64,000 nucleotides of DNA, taken from positions 124,001 to 188,000 of the forward strand of contig JAUYAK010000010.1 in NCBI GenBank assembly GCA_030693515.1, given 5' to 3'. Position 1 is the stretch's first letter, and each line of letters starts with the position of its first letter. The notes below the pieces were generated by a model. That model saw only the letters and a list, made by a program, of their open reading frames with translations, made no database searches and was not told the DNA's origin. The stretch is from Opitutaceae bacterium (GTDB taxonomy: Bacteria; Verrucomicrobiota; Verrucomicrobiia; Opitutales; Opitutaceae). This document shows positions 1 to 9,166 of this stretch, piece by piece. The position numbers and the translations under genes are program-made.

Positions 1-1717
1 GCTCATGCTCTTTGCACCAGCCCTTGATTTCGACGTCGTTGAAAATCTTCCCGATGGTCCGGCGAAGCAGGCCTTTGAGATTGGCGTCCTGGAGGTCGTG
101 CAGGGAACGGATGGCCTCTTCCTTGTAGGCGCCGAGCAGCACGTCGGCGCGATCCGTGGCGCCGAGTTCGCGATAGAGCGCCTCGATCTGCGCGGACGTT
201 ACGCCGGCGGGCCAGGCGCGCCGCCAGAGAGACGCGAGGATTTCCTTCTGCCCGTCCTTGGCCTTCTCATGCGCAATGGCGAGCAGCAGGCTCGGGCGGA
301 GTCCCTCGATGTCGTTCGTCTCGCCGCCGAACCCGAGGTCGTTCAGGTCGTCGCGAATCTGGTAGGCGATGCCGAGCGCCTCGCTGTAGCGGCCGATGGT
401 TTCGGAGACATCATCGTGCGCAATCACGCCCGCGTAGAGCGCGCCCAGCCGCAACGCGACCTCAAAGGCCGGGGCGGTCTTGCGGCGGAAAATATCGAGC
501 ACCTCGTTCGGCCGGAGCGGCTGGGGGCGGCGCGCCCAGCACAGCTCGGCACCCTGCCCGCGGCAGAGCTGGCGCTGACCCTCCGCGGCGACCTGCAGCA
601 TTCGCACGCGCTGCTCGGCCGACACCTTGCAGGCTGCAAGGAGACGGTAGCCCTCGCCAATGAGCAGATCGCCGACGTTGAGCGCGACGGCGGTGCCATA
701 TTGCTCGTGCAGCGTTTTCTCGCCGTAACGGAGCGTGTCGTTGTCCTCGATGTCGTCGTGGATCAGCGAGGCTTTGTGGAAACACTCGACCGCAACCGCC
801 ACCTTGCGGAGATCATCGGGCAGCGCGGCGCCCGTGCTGCCGGACATCGCCTGATAGGTCGCGGCGGTCAGGAAGGGCCGCCAGCGTTTGCCCGCACGGC
901 CGAGCCATTCACGGCCGATGCGCTCGGTCTCACCCTCGGACTTGCCCATGATGAGCTCGAGCGAGCCCGGCGAAAACCAGAAGTCCACTTCGTCGCGCAG
1001 CGCCCCGAGGTCCATCCGGCGCGTGCGGTCCTCGCTCGTGAGGTGGATATATTCCCACACCCAGTCGAGATCGACGGTGGTGTCGATGCAGTCGTCCTGG
1101 AGGAGCGGAATGGCCACGCCGGGAATCGCCGCGGCCTCCATGTAAGGAAAAGCCTGCTCCAGCACGCTGAGGCAGCTCACGCCCACGATGGCGTCGATTT
1201 TCCCCGTCTGGATGATCGACATGACCACCGCGCTGCCCTCGGCCACGAGCACCGCGTAGCCCAATTTCTCCGCCTCCGCCTGCAGGTCCTGAATCGTGCA
1301 GAGGCCGCACTGTTTGCACAGCAGGCCGAACTCGTCGAACGGCGCGGGGCACTTCGACTCCACGCGCATGCACTTCGGCAGCAGCAGCAGCCGGCGCTCA
1401 AAGGGCACCGCGGCGAGCGGCTCGCGCCACATTTCGTTGGAAAGGACGACGCCAATGTAATCGCGATAGATCGGATCGCAGCGCAGCAGGGCGATGACGC
1501 GGTCAGCGTGCTCCTTCAGGGTCGCGGCCGGCAACGGCGGCACGGGCTTGTGCTCGGCGACATAGTCGCGCACGGCGTGCAGCACGCGCGTCCGCTCAAA
1601 GGGCGTCTGGGGGATGTTCTGCTTTGGCTTGCGGAAACGCTGCTGCACCGTGTGGCGCGGCAAGATAAGCGAGTCGAACGTGGCGGCGGGGGTTTCCGGA
1701 AGAGTGGAGACGCTCAT
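1..1717 (-). CDS. DUF116 / polyprenyl diphosphate synthase fusion (3' end cut by window)
   Basis: One frame stays open from the ATG at 1717 to the window edge, so the C-terminus is missing. Residues about 100-210 look like DUF116: cysteines at 116, 123, 134, 137 and 140 in a CxxCxxC-type cluster, then a stretch with SCLSVLEQAFPYMEA. From about residue 280 the protein is a trans-isoprenyl diphosphate synthase. It has the first aspartate motif DDIED (321-325, in LIHDDIED) and the second DDLND (456-460, in QIRDDLND). That family condenses isopentenyl diphosphate onto allylic diphosphates; chain length cannot be read here. I checked that both halves are in the same frame. It is last in a leftward six-gene run, 46 bases after the radical SAM gene. 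The DUF116 cysteines suggest a metal or Fe-S site, which is inference. Confidence 0.85.
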   Translation of the reverse strand, partial: MSVSTLPETPAATFDSLILPRHTVQQRFRKPKQNIPQTPFERTRVLHAVRDYVAEHKPVPPLPAATLKEHADRVIALLRCDPIYRDYIGVVLSNEMWREPLAAVPFERRLLLLPKCMRVESKCPAPFDEFGLLCKQCGLCTIQDLQAEAEKLGYAVLVAEGSAVVMSIIQTGKIDAIVGVSCLSVLEQAFPYMEAAAIPGVAIPLLQDDCIDTTVDLDWVWEYIHLTSEDRTRRMDLGALRDEVDFWFSPGSLELIMGKSEGETERIGREWLGRAGKRWRPFLTAATYQAMSGSTGAALPDDLRKVAVAVECFHKASLIHDDIEDNDTLRYGEKTLHEQYGTAVALNVGDLLIGEGYRLLAACKVSAEQRVRMLQVAAEGQRQLCRGQGAELCWARRPQPLRPNEVLDIFRRKTAPAFEVALRLGALYAGVIAHDDVSETIGRYSEALGIAYQIRDDLNDLGFGGETNDIEGLRPSLLLAIAHEKAKDGQKEILASLWRRAWPAGVTSAQIEALYRELGATDRADVLLGAYKEEAIRSLHDLQDANLKGLLRRTIGKIFNDVEIKGWCKEHE

Positions 1718-1763
1718 GAGTAAGAAAGACGGAGAAAAAGCGCGGCGATGGAAAGGAGGGAAA

Positions 1764-3059
1764 TCATGTCACGGTCGTTTCCGCCACGGCCCGCGGCGGA
1801 GCCGGCGGGGCGGAAACGAGCTGTCGGCTGAGCGACGCCGCTTTGCCGGCCGCATCGTGCGCGACGTCGCGGTAGGCGTTGAAATCGTAAAACCAGTATT
1901 TCTTCGCGAGCCGATACATCCAGTGCTTCTCCGGCACCTCCTCGCCCGGGAGCCACTGGCTGAAACGCGGCGTCATCGCGTCGAGCTCGGCCATCGCGGT
2001 CTGGCGCGTGGTCGTGTCGCGCGCGCCGTGCTTCACGACGATTTCCTTCACGAGGTCGGGCCGTTCGAGCACCACGCAGCCCCGGGTGTGCTTCGCACTC
2101 AGCTCGCGAAAGTCCTTCAGGAAGGCGCTGCTCTTCATCGTTTCGAAAATCCCGCGCGGGTCGTGGATGTCCTCCACGGCAAACTGGATGATCGGGCAAG
2201 GCTCGATGTCGCCTTTGGGGCCGATGTGGTGGCTCACGCCCGTGGACATCGGGCACAGCGCCTGCCCCTTGTCGTCGTAATACGCATCGATGATCGCGAT
2301 GGGCATTTTCGCCCGCGCATCGGTGACGAAGCGCCGCACCCGCACGAGCTGCGCCGGCGTCAGCGAGAGATCGAAGTTCGGCTTCGGCCCGACGGCACGG
2401 TAGCCATGATACCACGCGTAGTGGACGCCACGATCGATCAGCTCCTGGAGCCATTGCTCGGTGAGCAATTCATCGATGTTCGTGCGGCACACGCTCGTCG
2501 CGACACCCGTGAGCAGCCCGGCCGCAAGGCAGTGGTCGAGACCGCGCAGCGTGCGCGCATAGACATCCTTTTTTCCCCTGCGCTCGTCGCTGACGACCTC
2601 GCGGCCCTCGATTGAAATGAGCGGTGTGACATTGCCGGCGGCGCGCATCCGGGCGGCCGTCTTTTCCGTGATGAGCTGGCCGTTGGTGAAGACCTGAAAG
2701 TAGCAGTCCGGATGCGCGTCGAACAGATCGAGCACCTGCGGGTGCATGAACGGCTCGCCGCCGAGGATGCCGAAGAACGAATTCCCGTGCCGCTTCGCGT
2801 CGAGGATGGTGCGGTTAAGCGCCGCGAGATCGATGGCGTCCTTCGACTGCACATCCACCCAGCAGCCTTGGCAGCGCAGGTTGCAGGTGTTGAGAATCGA
2901 GAGGTAAAGGAACGGCGGAAAATATTCCCCGCGCTTGATCCGGCGTTTGAACCGCTCGACGGAGAGCATGCCCTTCCAGCCAAAATTCCACGCAAATTTC
3001 CACACGCACCGCGCGTTGGCGGAGCGAAGCGTGCGAAAGACGAGCGGCGGGAGCATCAT
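1764..3059 (-). CDS. Radical SAM enzyme with SPASM-like C-terminal cysteines
   Basis: 431 residues from ATG 3059, which overlaps the upstream stop (ATGA); a second ATG follows directly. The SAM-cluster motif CNLRCQGC gives cysteines 59, 63 and 66. GGEP follows at about residue 95, typical of SAM binding. Further cysteines ([21 protein letters not shown]) in the C-terminal third resemble an auxiliary-cluster or SPASM-type region. The enzyme should cleave S-adenosylmethionine and act by radical chemistry; the substrate is unknown. Its neighbours are a ferredoxin-like protein, a possible electron donor, and a polyprenyl synthase. It lacks an obvious match to HpnH, the hopanoid radical SAM protein, as far as I can judge by eye. 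Confidence 0.88.
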   Translation of the reverse strand: MMLPPLVFRTLRSANARCVWKFAWNFGWKGMLSVERFKRRIKRGEYFPPFLYLSILNTCNLRCQGCWVDVQSKDAIDLAALNRTILDAKRHGNSFFGILGGEPFMHPQVLDLFDAHPDCYFQVFTNGQLITEKTAARMRAAGNVTPLISIEGREVVSDERRGKKDVYARTLRGLDHCLAAGLLTGVATSVCRTNIDELLTEQWLQELIDRGVHYAWYHGYRAVGPKPNFDLSLTPAQLVRVRRFVTDARAKMPIAIIDAYYDDKGQALCPMSTGVSHHIGPKGDIEPCPIIQFAVEDIHDPRGIFETMKSSAFLKDFRELSAKHTRGCVVLERPDLVKEIVVKHGARDTTTRQTAMAELDAMTPRFSQWLPGEEVPEKHWMYRLAKKYWFYDFNAYRDVAHDAAGKAASLSRQLVSAPPAPPRAVAETTVT

Positions 3060-3907
3060 ACGCGTTGCGCCGCCAGCGCGGCCTCCGCTTTCGCCTTGGC
3101 CTCGATGGCGCGTTTTTGAATTTCCTCGGGGCTCGGCAGGCTCATCAAAACCTCGGGCGGGATGTCGCCCATCGCCGCGAGTTTCGTGAGGCATTTCTGG
3201 CGCTCGTTGAGCGCCTTGTCGGCGTCGCGCTCCTTGGAGAAACGCGACTGCGCGCGCTCGCTGCGCATCCGCAGCATCGAGTAGATGTCGCCGCCGAGCA
3301 GCGCGGAGATGTCCACCTTCATCTTCTCGCGCTGCAGATCCTCCTCCTTCACTTCGGCTCCGTTGATCGGGCCGGCCTTGTATTTCGGAAACATGATCGC
3401 GGCCTCGGGGCAGACGCGCGAGCAGGCGGGGCAGTTGGTTTTGCAGTTGTCCTGGTTCTGCACCTGGATGCTGCCCGCCGAGTCGGCGCCATAGACGCCA
3501 AAGAGGCAGAAACTCAGGCACTGCATGCAGTTCGTGCAACGGTCGTAATCGATGACGGGAAACCACGGTTTCCAGCCGCCGTGTTGCACGGCCTTTTGCT
3601 CCACCCGCGTCGTCTCGACCGCGCCGACGATCTGCTCATCCGTGAAACCGGAGATGTTGGTGAAACGCACGCGGTCGGTCGTGGCCTCGGCGGTGATTTT
3701 TTCCACCCCGTTGCGGAAACGTCCGAGCACGAGCGCCGGCACGTCGTCGGCCGGCGCGGTGCGGCCCGCGACGCCCACGCGCGTGAGCGCAAAGCCCTGG
3801 CCGAGCAGCCGCGACATCGCCTGAAACCGCTGCTCGCCGTCAAGCGGCTCGGCATCGGCCGCCTCGTAGAGGACGACACGCAGGTAAGTTTGATCGCGGA
3901 GCGGCAT
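3056..3907 (-). CDS. 2x[4Fe-4S] ferredoxin-type protein
   Basis: 283 residues from the ATG at 3907 (MPLRDQTY). Longer in-frame starts would run into the preceding gene. Two cysteine clusters are visible: [11 protein letters not shown] (C124, C127, C130, C134) and [12 protein letters not shown] (C155, C159, C162, C166). These fit a bacterial-type double [4Fe-4S] ferredoxin domain, with a spacing somewhat unlike the classic form. About 110 residues without an evident motif precede it, and an Ala/Lys/Glu-rich helical tail follows (about 240-283). It probably carries electrons for the radical SAM enzyme or the HdrA-like protein next to it. It overlaps the radical SAM start by four bases, so the two are probably translationally coupled. 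Confidence 0.8.
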   Translation of the reverse strand: MPLRDQTYLRVVLYEAADAEPLDGEQRFQAMSRLLGQGFALTRVGVAGRTAPADDVPALVLGRFRNGVEKITAEATTDRVRFTNISGFTDEQIVGAVETTRVEQKAVQHGGWKPWFPVIDYDRCTNCMQCLSFCLFGVYGADSAGSIQVQNQDNCKTNCPACSRVCPEAAIMFPKYKAGPINGAEVKEEDLQREKMKVDISALLGGDIYSMLRMRSERAQSRFSKERDADKALNERQKCLTKLAAMGDIPPEVLMSLPSPEEIQKRAIEAKAKAEAALAAQRV

Positions 3908-3926
3908 GATCGGGGGGATGAGGAAA

Positions 3927-4349
3927 TCAGGAAGACGCAGGCGGGGTGGGAAACGTTGCGTTGGGTGAAGCGGGCGTGGCCTTGCCCGGCGGCAGGTTGG
4001 GCACGAGGTCGGCGGCCAGCAGGCGATCGACCACGGGCTGGGCGGCGAGTTCGCGCATATTGAGCACCTCCGTGCATGCGACATTGAGCGGCGCCCCGGC
4101 GGAGGCGAAGAGCCACTTGACCGCGCGCGGGTAGCACGCCGCGATCTTTACGCTGTCGCCGGCCGTGAGGCGCTTGAGCGCCGGGTCCTTGCGCGCGGAC
4201 ATCTCGCACAAATCCGCGACGGCCTCGAATGACTGGCCGGAATCGCAGAGCTGGCGCAGCACCGCGGCTTTCACCGCCGGGTCGATGATTTGCGCGTAGG
4301 TGCAGTTGCAGAAAAGAATACCGGGAGGCTGCTCAGGGGAAGATGACAT
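3927..4349 (-). CDS. Small HdrA-like protein (heterodisulfide reductase A N-terminal type)
   Basis: 140 residues from ATG 4349. It starts with [13 protein letters not shown] and then has [25 protein letters not shown] and VLNMREL. This order (CxC near the start, CxxxGQ, AACxPR, N-R near the end) resembles the N-terminal domain of HdrA-type proteins, which binds an Fe-S cluster ahead of the flavin domain. The flavin and ferredoxin domains are absent; the ferredoxin part may be supplied by the next gene, 19 bases downstream. The C-terminus is Pro/Thr/Ser-rich. The role is inferred as electron transfer to a disulfide or dithiol partner such as the lipoyl carrier of the same operon. Homology is by eye only. 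Confidence 0.6.
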   Translation of the reverse strand: MSSSPEQPPGILFCNCTYAQIIDPAVKAAVLRQLCDSGQSFEAVADLCEMSARKDPALKRLTAGDSVKIAACYPRAVKWLFASAGAPLNVACTEVLNMRELAAQPVVDRLLAADLVPNLPPGKATPASPNATFPTPPASS

Positions 4350-4372
4350 CGGAGACTCGAACGGGGCGGCTT

Positions 4373-5551
4373 TTAGGTGGGCGAAAGCAACCGGTGCGTC
4401 GGCTGCGGTTTGCCGGGGCGAAAATGCTCCAGGTGATCCACGCGCGCGCGCAGGCCGGGAAAGTGCGCGGCGAGCGCGGCGACGGATTCTTCGACCGCCG
4501 TCTTCAACGACTCTGGCGCCGCCTCCGCGCGCAGGTTGAGAATCAACTGCCCGCCCGCCACCGGCTGATCGAGGCGGATGGACAGCTCCGGGACAAAGTC
4601 GCTGCGCACGAGATTGATCGCCGCGATGTCGTTGAGGCCGCCGGCGGGACTGAAGGTCATCTTGAGGTGCGCAACCTCACCGCCATGGGCCGGCTCGCGC
4701 AGCCGCGCCTGGATGTCGCGAGCGAGACGTTCCAGGACTGCATTGGCGTCAAACTCACCCTGCGCGTCGCATTGCACGGTGGCGTTGAGCCAGCCCAGCA
4801 ACGCCTCGCCGTCGGCGTAAATCTCGTAGTCCACCTGCATCGCGCGGCGCGCGACCTGTTCGTCGGCCACCAACCGCGCAAACCACGCGTCGAGTCCATC
4901 GCCGGTGCGCGCTGAGACCGTCAGCACCTCGGCGTGCGGAAACTCGCGCCCCAGCGCCTCTCGCAACAGCGCCAGGTCAGCCGCCGCCACGCTGTCACTC
5001 TTGTTGATCACGATCAGGTCGGCCTCCTCAAGTTGCTTGCGGTAGATATAGAGCACCTTTTCCGAAAACGCACGCCCCTCGCCGGCGCCGAGGCCGAAAA
5101 CCCGCAGCGCCCGCTGCGGATCGAGGAGCACGCTGAGCGGCGCGATTTTGAAACGGTCGCCATAGATGCGCCGCAACGGATAGGTCACGGTCGCGACGAG
5201 ATCGGTGCAACTGCCAACCGGCTCGGCGATGAACACATCCGGCCGGGTGGCGGCGGTGAGCTTGCCGGCGGCATCGACGAGCGAGTTGAAGCGGCAGCAG
5301 AAGCACCCGCCGGGAATTTCCTCCGTCGCGAAGCCGCGCGCGCGCAGCACCGCGGTGTCCACGAGCCCGCTGCCCTGATCGTTCGTGATGAGGCCGACGC
5401 GCAGGCCGCGCGCGTGCAGCGACTCGGCGAGCCGGGCGACGGCGGTGGTTTTTCCCGCGCCGAGAAATCCGCCGATCATGATGTAGCGCGCCGCCGTCGC
5501 ACCTGTCGCCGGAAGGGAAGCGCAGTCGCGGGTCTTTTCGTCGTCGCTCAT
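4373..5551 (-). CDS. CobW/COG0523-family P-loop GTPase
   Basis: 392 residues. The Walker A motif GGFLGAGKTT is at residues 27-36. The family metal-binding signature GGCFCC is at 81-86 (C83, C85, C86). NKSD, the G4 guanine-recognition motif, is at about residue 190. The family comprises GTP-dependent metal chaperones or metal-enzyme maturation factors in the cytoplasm. The C-terminal part (about 250-392) is divergent and lacks the usual His-rich tail. The start overlaps the stop of the H-protein-like gene (ATGA at 5548-5551). In this operon it may deliver metal to one of the metalloproteins; that is inference. Confidence 0.87.
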   Translation of the reverse strand: MSDDEKTRDCASLPATGATAARYIMIGGFLGAGKTTAVARLAESLHARGLRVGLITNDQGSGLVDTAVLRARGFATEEIPGGCFCCRFNSLVDAAGKLTAATRPDVFIAEPVGSCTDLVATVTYPLRRIYGDRFKIAPLSVLLDPQRALRVFGLGAGEGRAFSEKVLYIYRKQLEEADLIVINKSDSVAAADLALLREALGREFPHAEVLTVSARTGDGLDAWFARLVADEQVARRAMQVDYEIYADGEALLGWLNATVQCDAQGEFDANAVLERLARDIQARLREPAHGGEVAHLKMTFSPAGGLNDIAAINLVRSDFVPELSIRLDQPVAGGQLILNLRAEAAPESLKTAVEESVAALAAHFPGLRARVDHLEHFRPGKPQPTHRLLSPT

Positions 5552-6030
5552 GGCTCGGTGGGGGGAGGCGAATCTTTTTGCTGCGCGAGCATCCGGTCAA
5601 TGGTGGCGTTGAGGAGATTTGCGTAGTCCTGCGCCGGCATGCAGCCGGCATCGGGCTCGCCCGCCGCGCGATACAGCCAGCCCGCGCCATAGGGATCGTC
5701 GTTGATTTGCTCTAGGCGGCCCTTGAGCGCGGGATTGCCGCCCTGAAATGTGCCGTCCACCACGCCGTAGATGTCGCTGATTGCCTTGAAGCCCTCGATC
5801 CAGCCGAGGATTTTTCCGGGCTGGATGGCCGCGCCCACCGGCACCTCGAACGACTGATCGACCAGATCGCCGAGCATGCGGACGGCAAATTTGGAAAAGC
5901 CCACGCGCCACCCGCCATCCGCTTCGCGCGTCAGCCAATAGTGCGAGGGCGAATAGAGGGCGTCGACCGGCAGACGGGTCGCAAAATGGGATCGCTTGAA
6001 GAAAATCGTCTCGGGTTTCGCGGGGTCCAT
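5548..6030 (-). CDS. Glycine-cleavage H-protein-like lipoyl carrier
   Basis: 160 residues from ATG 6030 (MDPAKPET); an earlier in-frame start at 6093 would lengthen it by 21 residues into the divergent promoter. The core GWIEGFKAISDIYGVVDG matches the lipoylation loop of GcvH, with the acceptor lysine at K82, followed by an H-protein-like C-terminal helix region. No gcvT or gcvP is nearby, so it is probably not part of glycine cleavage. H-like carriers outside glycine cleavage are known from sHdr sulfur oxidation (LbpA). Here it is the first gene of a leftward operon with HdrA-like and ferredoxin-like genes, which supports a redox or sulfur-carrier role by inference. Confidence 0.8.
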   Translation of the reverse strand: MDPAKPETIFFKRSHFATRLPVDALYSPSHYWLTREADGGWRVGFSKFAVRMLGDLVDQSFEVPVGAAIQPGKILGWIEGFKAISDIYGVVDGTFQGGNPALKGRLEQINDDPYGAGWLYRAAGEPDAGCMPAQDYANLLNATIDRMLAQQKDSPPPTEP

Positions 6031-6137
6031 GCGGGTGGCGGCGCAGTGTTGGGCGTGAAAGCCGCTTGGCAAGGCGGCAGGCCTTGTTCCCAACGAAACT
6101 GGACTTGCATCGTGTTCGCGCCAGAAACGAAACCGCC
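6031..6137. promoter_or_regulatory. Shared divergent promoter region with nested inverted repeats
   Basis: A 107-base gap between the leftward H-protein-like gene and the rightward cysteine desulfurase must hold both promoters. It contains an outer inverted repeat GTTGGG (6048-6053) / CCCAAC (6089-6094). Inside this, CAAGGC (6070-6075) and GCCTTG (6081-6086) form a short stem. No convincing -35/-10 pair was found. The repeat could be an operator or an intergenic palindrome. Confidence 0.4.
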
Positions 6138-7295
6138 GTGACCTACCTCGATCACAACGCCACGTCCCCTCTCCTGCCGGAGGCCCGCGTGGCGTGGCTC
6201 GACGCCGAGGATCGGTTTCCCGGCAACCCCTCCAGCCCGCACCGGCTCGGCACGCGCGCGGATGCCGCGCTCGACCAGGCGCGCCAGCGGCTCGCCGCGA
6301 TCCTCGGCTGTTCGCCGCCGGACATCGTGTGGACCAGCGGCGCCACGGAGGCGTGCAACACCGTCCTGCACCACACCGCCGCCCGCGCCTCCGCGGCTCC
6401 GGTCTGCGTCAGTGCCATCGAACATCCCGCCGTGCTTGAGACCGCCCGGCATCTGTTTCGTGATCGCCTGCACCTCATTCCCGTCGGCCGCGATGGCGTC
6501 GCCGACCTGGCATGGCTGACACACCATCTCGCCCGCGAACGTCCCGCGCTCGTCGCGCTCATGGCGGCGAACAACGAGACCGGTGTGCTCCAGCCGTGGC
6601 GGGAGGCGCAGGAACGGTGCACGGCGGCGGGCGCGGCGTTTTTTTGCGACGCCACGCAGTGGTGCGGCCGCCTGCCCGCGCGCGGGCTCGGGGCGTGCGA
6701 CTTTGTCGCCGGCAGCGCGCACAAGTTTGGCGGGCCGCGCGGCGTGGGTTTTCTCAAAACTCCCTCGGGCTCGCCGCTGCTCCCGCTTTTCCACGGCGGC
6801 CAGCAGCAGGAGGGACGTCGCGCCGGCACCGAGAATCTGCCCGGCATCCTCGCCCTCGTCGCCGCATTTGAGGCGTGTGAGGCGCGGCTCGCCAGCGAGG
6901 GCACACTGCCCGCCCGCCGTGCGATGCGCGACCGTTTCGAGCGCGATCTGCTGGCGGCGTTGCCGAGCGCCACCGTGACCGGTGCGGGGGCGGAGCGCCT
7001 CTGGAATACCATCAACGTCGTCATGCCCGAGGTCGCCGACTGCCGCCAGCGCTGGGTCGTGAAGCTCGACAAGGCCGGCTTCGCCGTCTCCACCGGCTCG
7101 GCCTGCGCCAGCGGCTCCGAGCAGCCGTCGCACGTGCTTACCGCGATGGGCCGCCGCGCCGACGAAGCCGGCCGCGCGCTGCGTTTCAGCGCCGGCTGGC
7201 TCACGCCTGATTCCGCGTGGCACGATCTCCTGCGCGCAATCGTCGCCCTCCAGCCCGAGATGGCGGGGACCGGCTCGGTGGCTGACGCGCGGTGA
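6138..7295 (+). CDS. Cysteine desulfurase, NifS/IscS-like class V aminotransferase
   Basis: 385 residues from the GTG at 6138 (VTYLDHNATSP), chosen because family proteins begin at this strand; an ATG at 6066 would add 24 unconvincing residues. The pyridoxal-phosphate lysine lies in GSAHKFGG (K196). The persulfide cysteine lies in GSACASGSEQ (C323), as in IscS/NifS proteins. The family removes sulfur from cysteine and passes it on as a persulfide. It overlaps the terpene cyclase gene by one base and is divergent from the lipoyl/Fe-S operon, so it may supply sulfur to that pathway rather than act as the general Fe-S cluster enzyme. Confidence 0.87.
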   Translation: MTYLDHNATSPLLPEARVAWLDAEDRFPGNPSSPHRLGTRADAALDQARQRLAAILGCSPPDIVWTSGATEACNTVLHHTAARASAAPVCVSAIEHPAVLETARHLFRDRLHLIPVGRDGVADLAWLTHHLARERPALVALMAANNETGVLQPWREAQERCTAAGAAFFCDATQWCGRLPARGLGACDFVAGSAHKFGGPRGVGFLKTPSGSPLLPLFHGGQQQEGRRAGTENLPGILALVAAFEACEARLASEGTLPARRAMRDRFERDLLAALPSATVTGAGAERLWNTINVVMPEVADCRQRWVVKLDKAGFAVSTGSACASGSEQPSHVLTAMGRRADEAGRALRFSAGWLTPDSAWHDLLRAIVALQPEMAGTGSVADAR

Positions 7296-9154
7296 TGTCG
7301 CCCATGATGTTTGATGAACCGCTGCGCACCCGTATCGCGCGCGCCCGTGACACCGCCGTCGCCGCCCTGTTAAGCGAACGCAACGGCGCCGGGCATTGGA
7401 GCGGCGAACTCTCCGCCAGCGCCCTCTCCACCGCGACCGCCGTCACCGCGCTCACGCTGGTCGCCCGCGCCGATCCCGGCGCGGCGGAAAAACTGCGCGC
7501 GCCGCTCCGACGCGGTTTCGCGTGGCTCGCGCGGAATCAAAACGCCGACGGCGGCTGGGGCGACACCACGCGCAGCAAGAGCAACATCAGCACGACCACG
7601 CTCGTCTGGGCCGCCCTGGGCCTCGGCGAAAAAACCGACGACGAGATCCCAGCCGCGACCGCCGCCGCCGAACGCTGGCTCACGCGCGCCGCCGGCTCGC
7701 TCGAACCCGCTGCGCTCGTCGCCGCCATCGAGCGGCGCTACGGCGATGACCGGACGTTTTCGATTCCCATCCTCACGATGTGCGCGTTGTGCGGCCGCCT
7801 CGGTGCTGGGACCGACGGCTGGAGACACGTGCGGCAACTGCCGTTCGAACTCGCCGCCCTCCCGCAGCGCTGGTTCGGCGCACTCCAGCTTCCCGTGGTC
7901 AGCTACGCGCTGCCGGCGCTCATCGCCATCGGCCAAGTGCGGCACGGCCTGCGGCCGACGCGCAATCCCCTGCTTCGTGTCCTGCGGGAGCGGTGCAGCG
8001 ATCGCACGCTCGCGAAACTCGCGCAACTGCAACCACCCAACGGCGGCTTTCTCGAGGCCACGCCACTCACGAGTTTCGTCACGATGAGCCTCGCCGGCCT
8101 CGGCCTCACCGCTCATCCCGTGGTGCGGCGCGGAGTTTTTTTTCTCGAATCCTCGCAGCGCCCCGACGGCAGCTGGCCCATCGACACCAACCTCGCGACA
8201 TGGGTCACCACGCTCTCGATCAACGCGCTCGCGCCCTCCGCGCTGCCACATGAGGCGATCGCACCGCTTCAGCCGTGGCTCCTCGGGCAACAATATCGCT
8301 CGGCCCATCCCTACACCCTCGCCGCGCCCGGCGGCTGGGCGTGGACCGACTTGCCCGGCGGCGTGCCCGACGCAGACGACACGGCGGGCGCGATCCTCGC
8401 GCTGCTTCAACTCGCGCCCGGCGATGCGCCCGACGCCGGGTCGGCCGATGCGGTGCGCGCCGGCATCGGCTGGCTGATCGACCTGCAAAATCGCGACGGC
8501 GGCATCCCCACGTTTTGCCGGGGCTGGGGCAAGCTGCCCTTCGACCGCAGCAGTCCGGATATCACCGCCCACGCCATCCGTGCGTGGGTCGCCGCGCGAC
8601 CTCACGTCGTTTCTTCCCTTCAAGTTCGCCTGGATCGCGCACTCGCGCGTGCCGTGATTTTTTTGGAGAAAACCCAGCGCCCCGACGGCGCGTGGGTGCC
8701 GCTCTGGTTCGGCCATCAGGACGATCCCGCCGACGAGAATCCACTCTACGGCACCGCCCGCGTGATCGCCGCCCTCTGCGCCCTCGAGTCCGCCGGCCAC
8801 GTCGGAGTCCGGGCCGCGCTCGACCGCGCCCTGCATTGGATCGTCTCCCGGCAGAATCCCGACGGCGGCTGGAGCGGTGCTGTCGGAGCAAGTTCCTCGC
8901 TGGAGGAAACCGGCGTCGCACTCGAAGCGCTCGCCCACGCGCACCGTCGCGCTCACTCACCCTCACCCGGCGGCGCCGCGTTCGCGGCCGCACTCGCCCG
9001 CGGCGCCACCTGGCTGTGCGCCGCCATCGAACAAGATCAGTGGCGCACGCCCGCGCCGATTGGGTTCTACTTCGCGAAGCTCTGGTATTTCGAAAAACTC
9101 TACCCGCTCATTTTTGCCACCGGCGCGCTCACGCGACTGGCGAAGCTGCGCTGA
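7295..9154 (+). CDS. Class II terpene cyclase, squalene-hopene-cyclase-like
   Basis: 619 residues from ATG 7295 (a GTG at 7292 is also possible), close to the usual length for squalene-hopene cyclases. The protonating motif is D359-A-D-D in VPDADDTA, the DxDD motif of class II cyclases. At least five QW-type repeats are visible: QNADGGWG, QRPDGSWP, QNRDGGIP, QRPDGAWV and QNPDGGWS. These proteins are alpha-barrel, monotopic membrane enzymes that cyclise squalene or other polyprenes. No squalene-synthesis genes (hpnC/D/E type) are in view. A polyprenyl synthase lies in the divergent operon, so the substrate could be a prenyl chain other than squalene. Confidence 0.85.
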   Translation: MSPMMFDEPLRTRIARARDTAVAALLSERNGAGHWSGELSASALSTATAVTALTLVARADPGAAEKLRAPLRRGFAWLARNQNADGGWGDTTRSKSNISTTTLVWAALGLGEKTDDEIPAATAAAERWLTRAAGSLEPAALVAAIERRYGDDRTFSIPILTMCALCGRLGAGTDGWRHVRQLPFELAALPQRWFGALQLPVVSYALPALIAIGQVRHGLRPTRNPLLRVLRERCSDRTLAKLAQLQPPNGGFLEATPLTSFVTMSLAGLGLTAHPVVRRGVFFLESSQRPDGSWPIDTNLATWVTTLSINALAPSALPHEAIAPLQPWLLGQQYRSAHPYTLAAPGGWAWTDLPGGVPDADDTAGAILALLQLAPGDAPDAGSADAVRAGIGWLIDLQNRDGGIPTFCRGWGKLPFDRSSPDITAHAIRAWVAARPHVVSSLQVRLDRALARAVIFLEKTQRPDGAWVPLWFGHQDDPADENPLYGTARVIAALCALESAGHVGVRAALDRALHWIVSRQNPDGGWSGAVGASSSLEETGVALEALAHAHRRAHSPSPGGAAFAAALARGATWLCAAIEQDQWRTPAPIGFYFAKLWYFEKLYPLIFATGALTRLAKLR

Positions 9155-9166
9155 GCCTTTGCCCGA

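Noticed and set aside
5-1723. A long plus-strand frame opposite the DUF116-prenyl synthase gene
   Set aside because: Its translation has no recognisable domain and is rich in Arg/Ala/Val/Glu as expected for the antisense of a GC-rich gene; the minus frame shows clear catalytic motifs.
1764-3059. Radical SAM protein as the hopanoid enzyme HpnH
   Set aside because: The sequence around the cluster motif and the C-terminal cysteines do not look like HpnH, and no other hpn genes are present.
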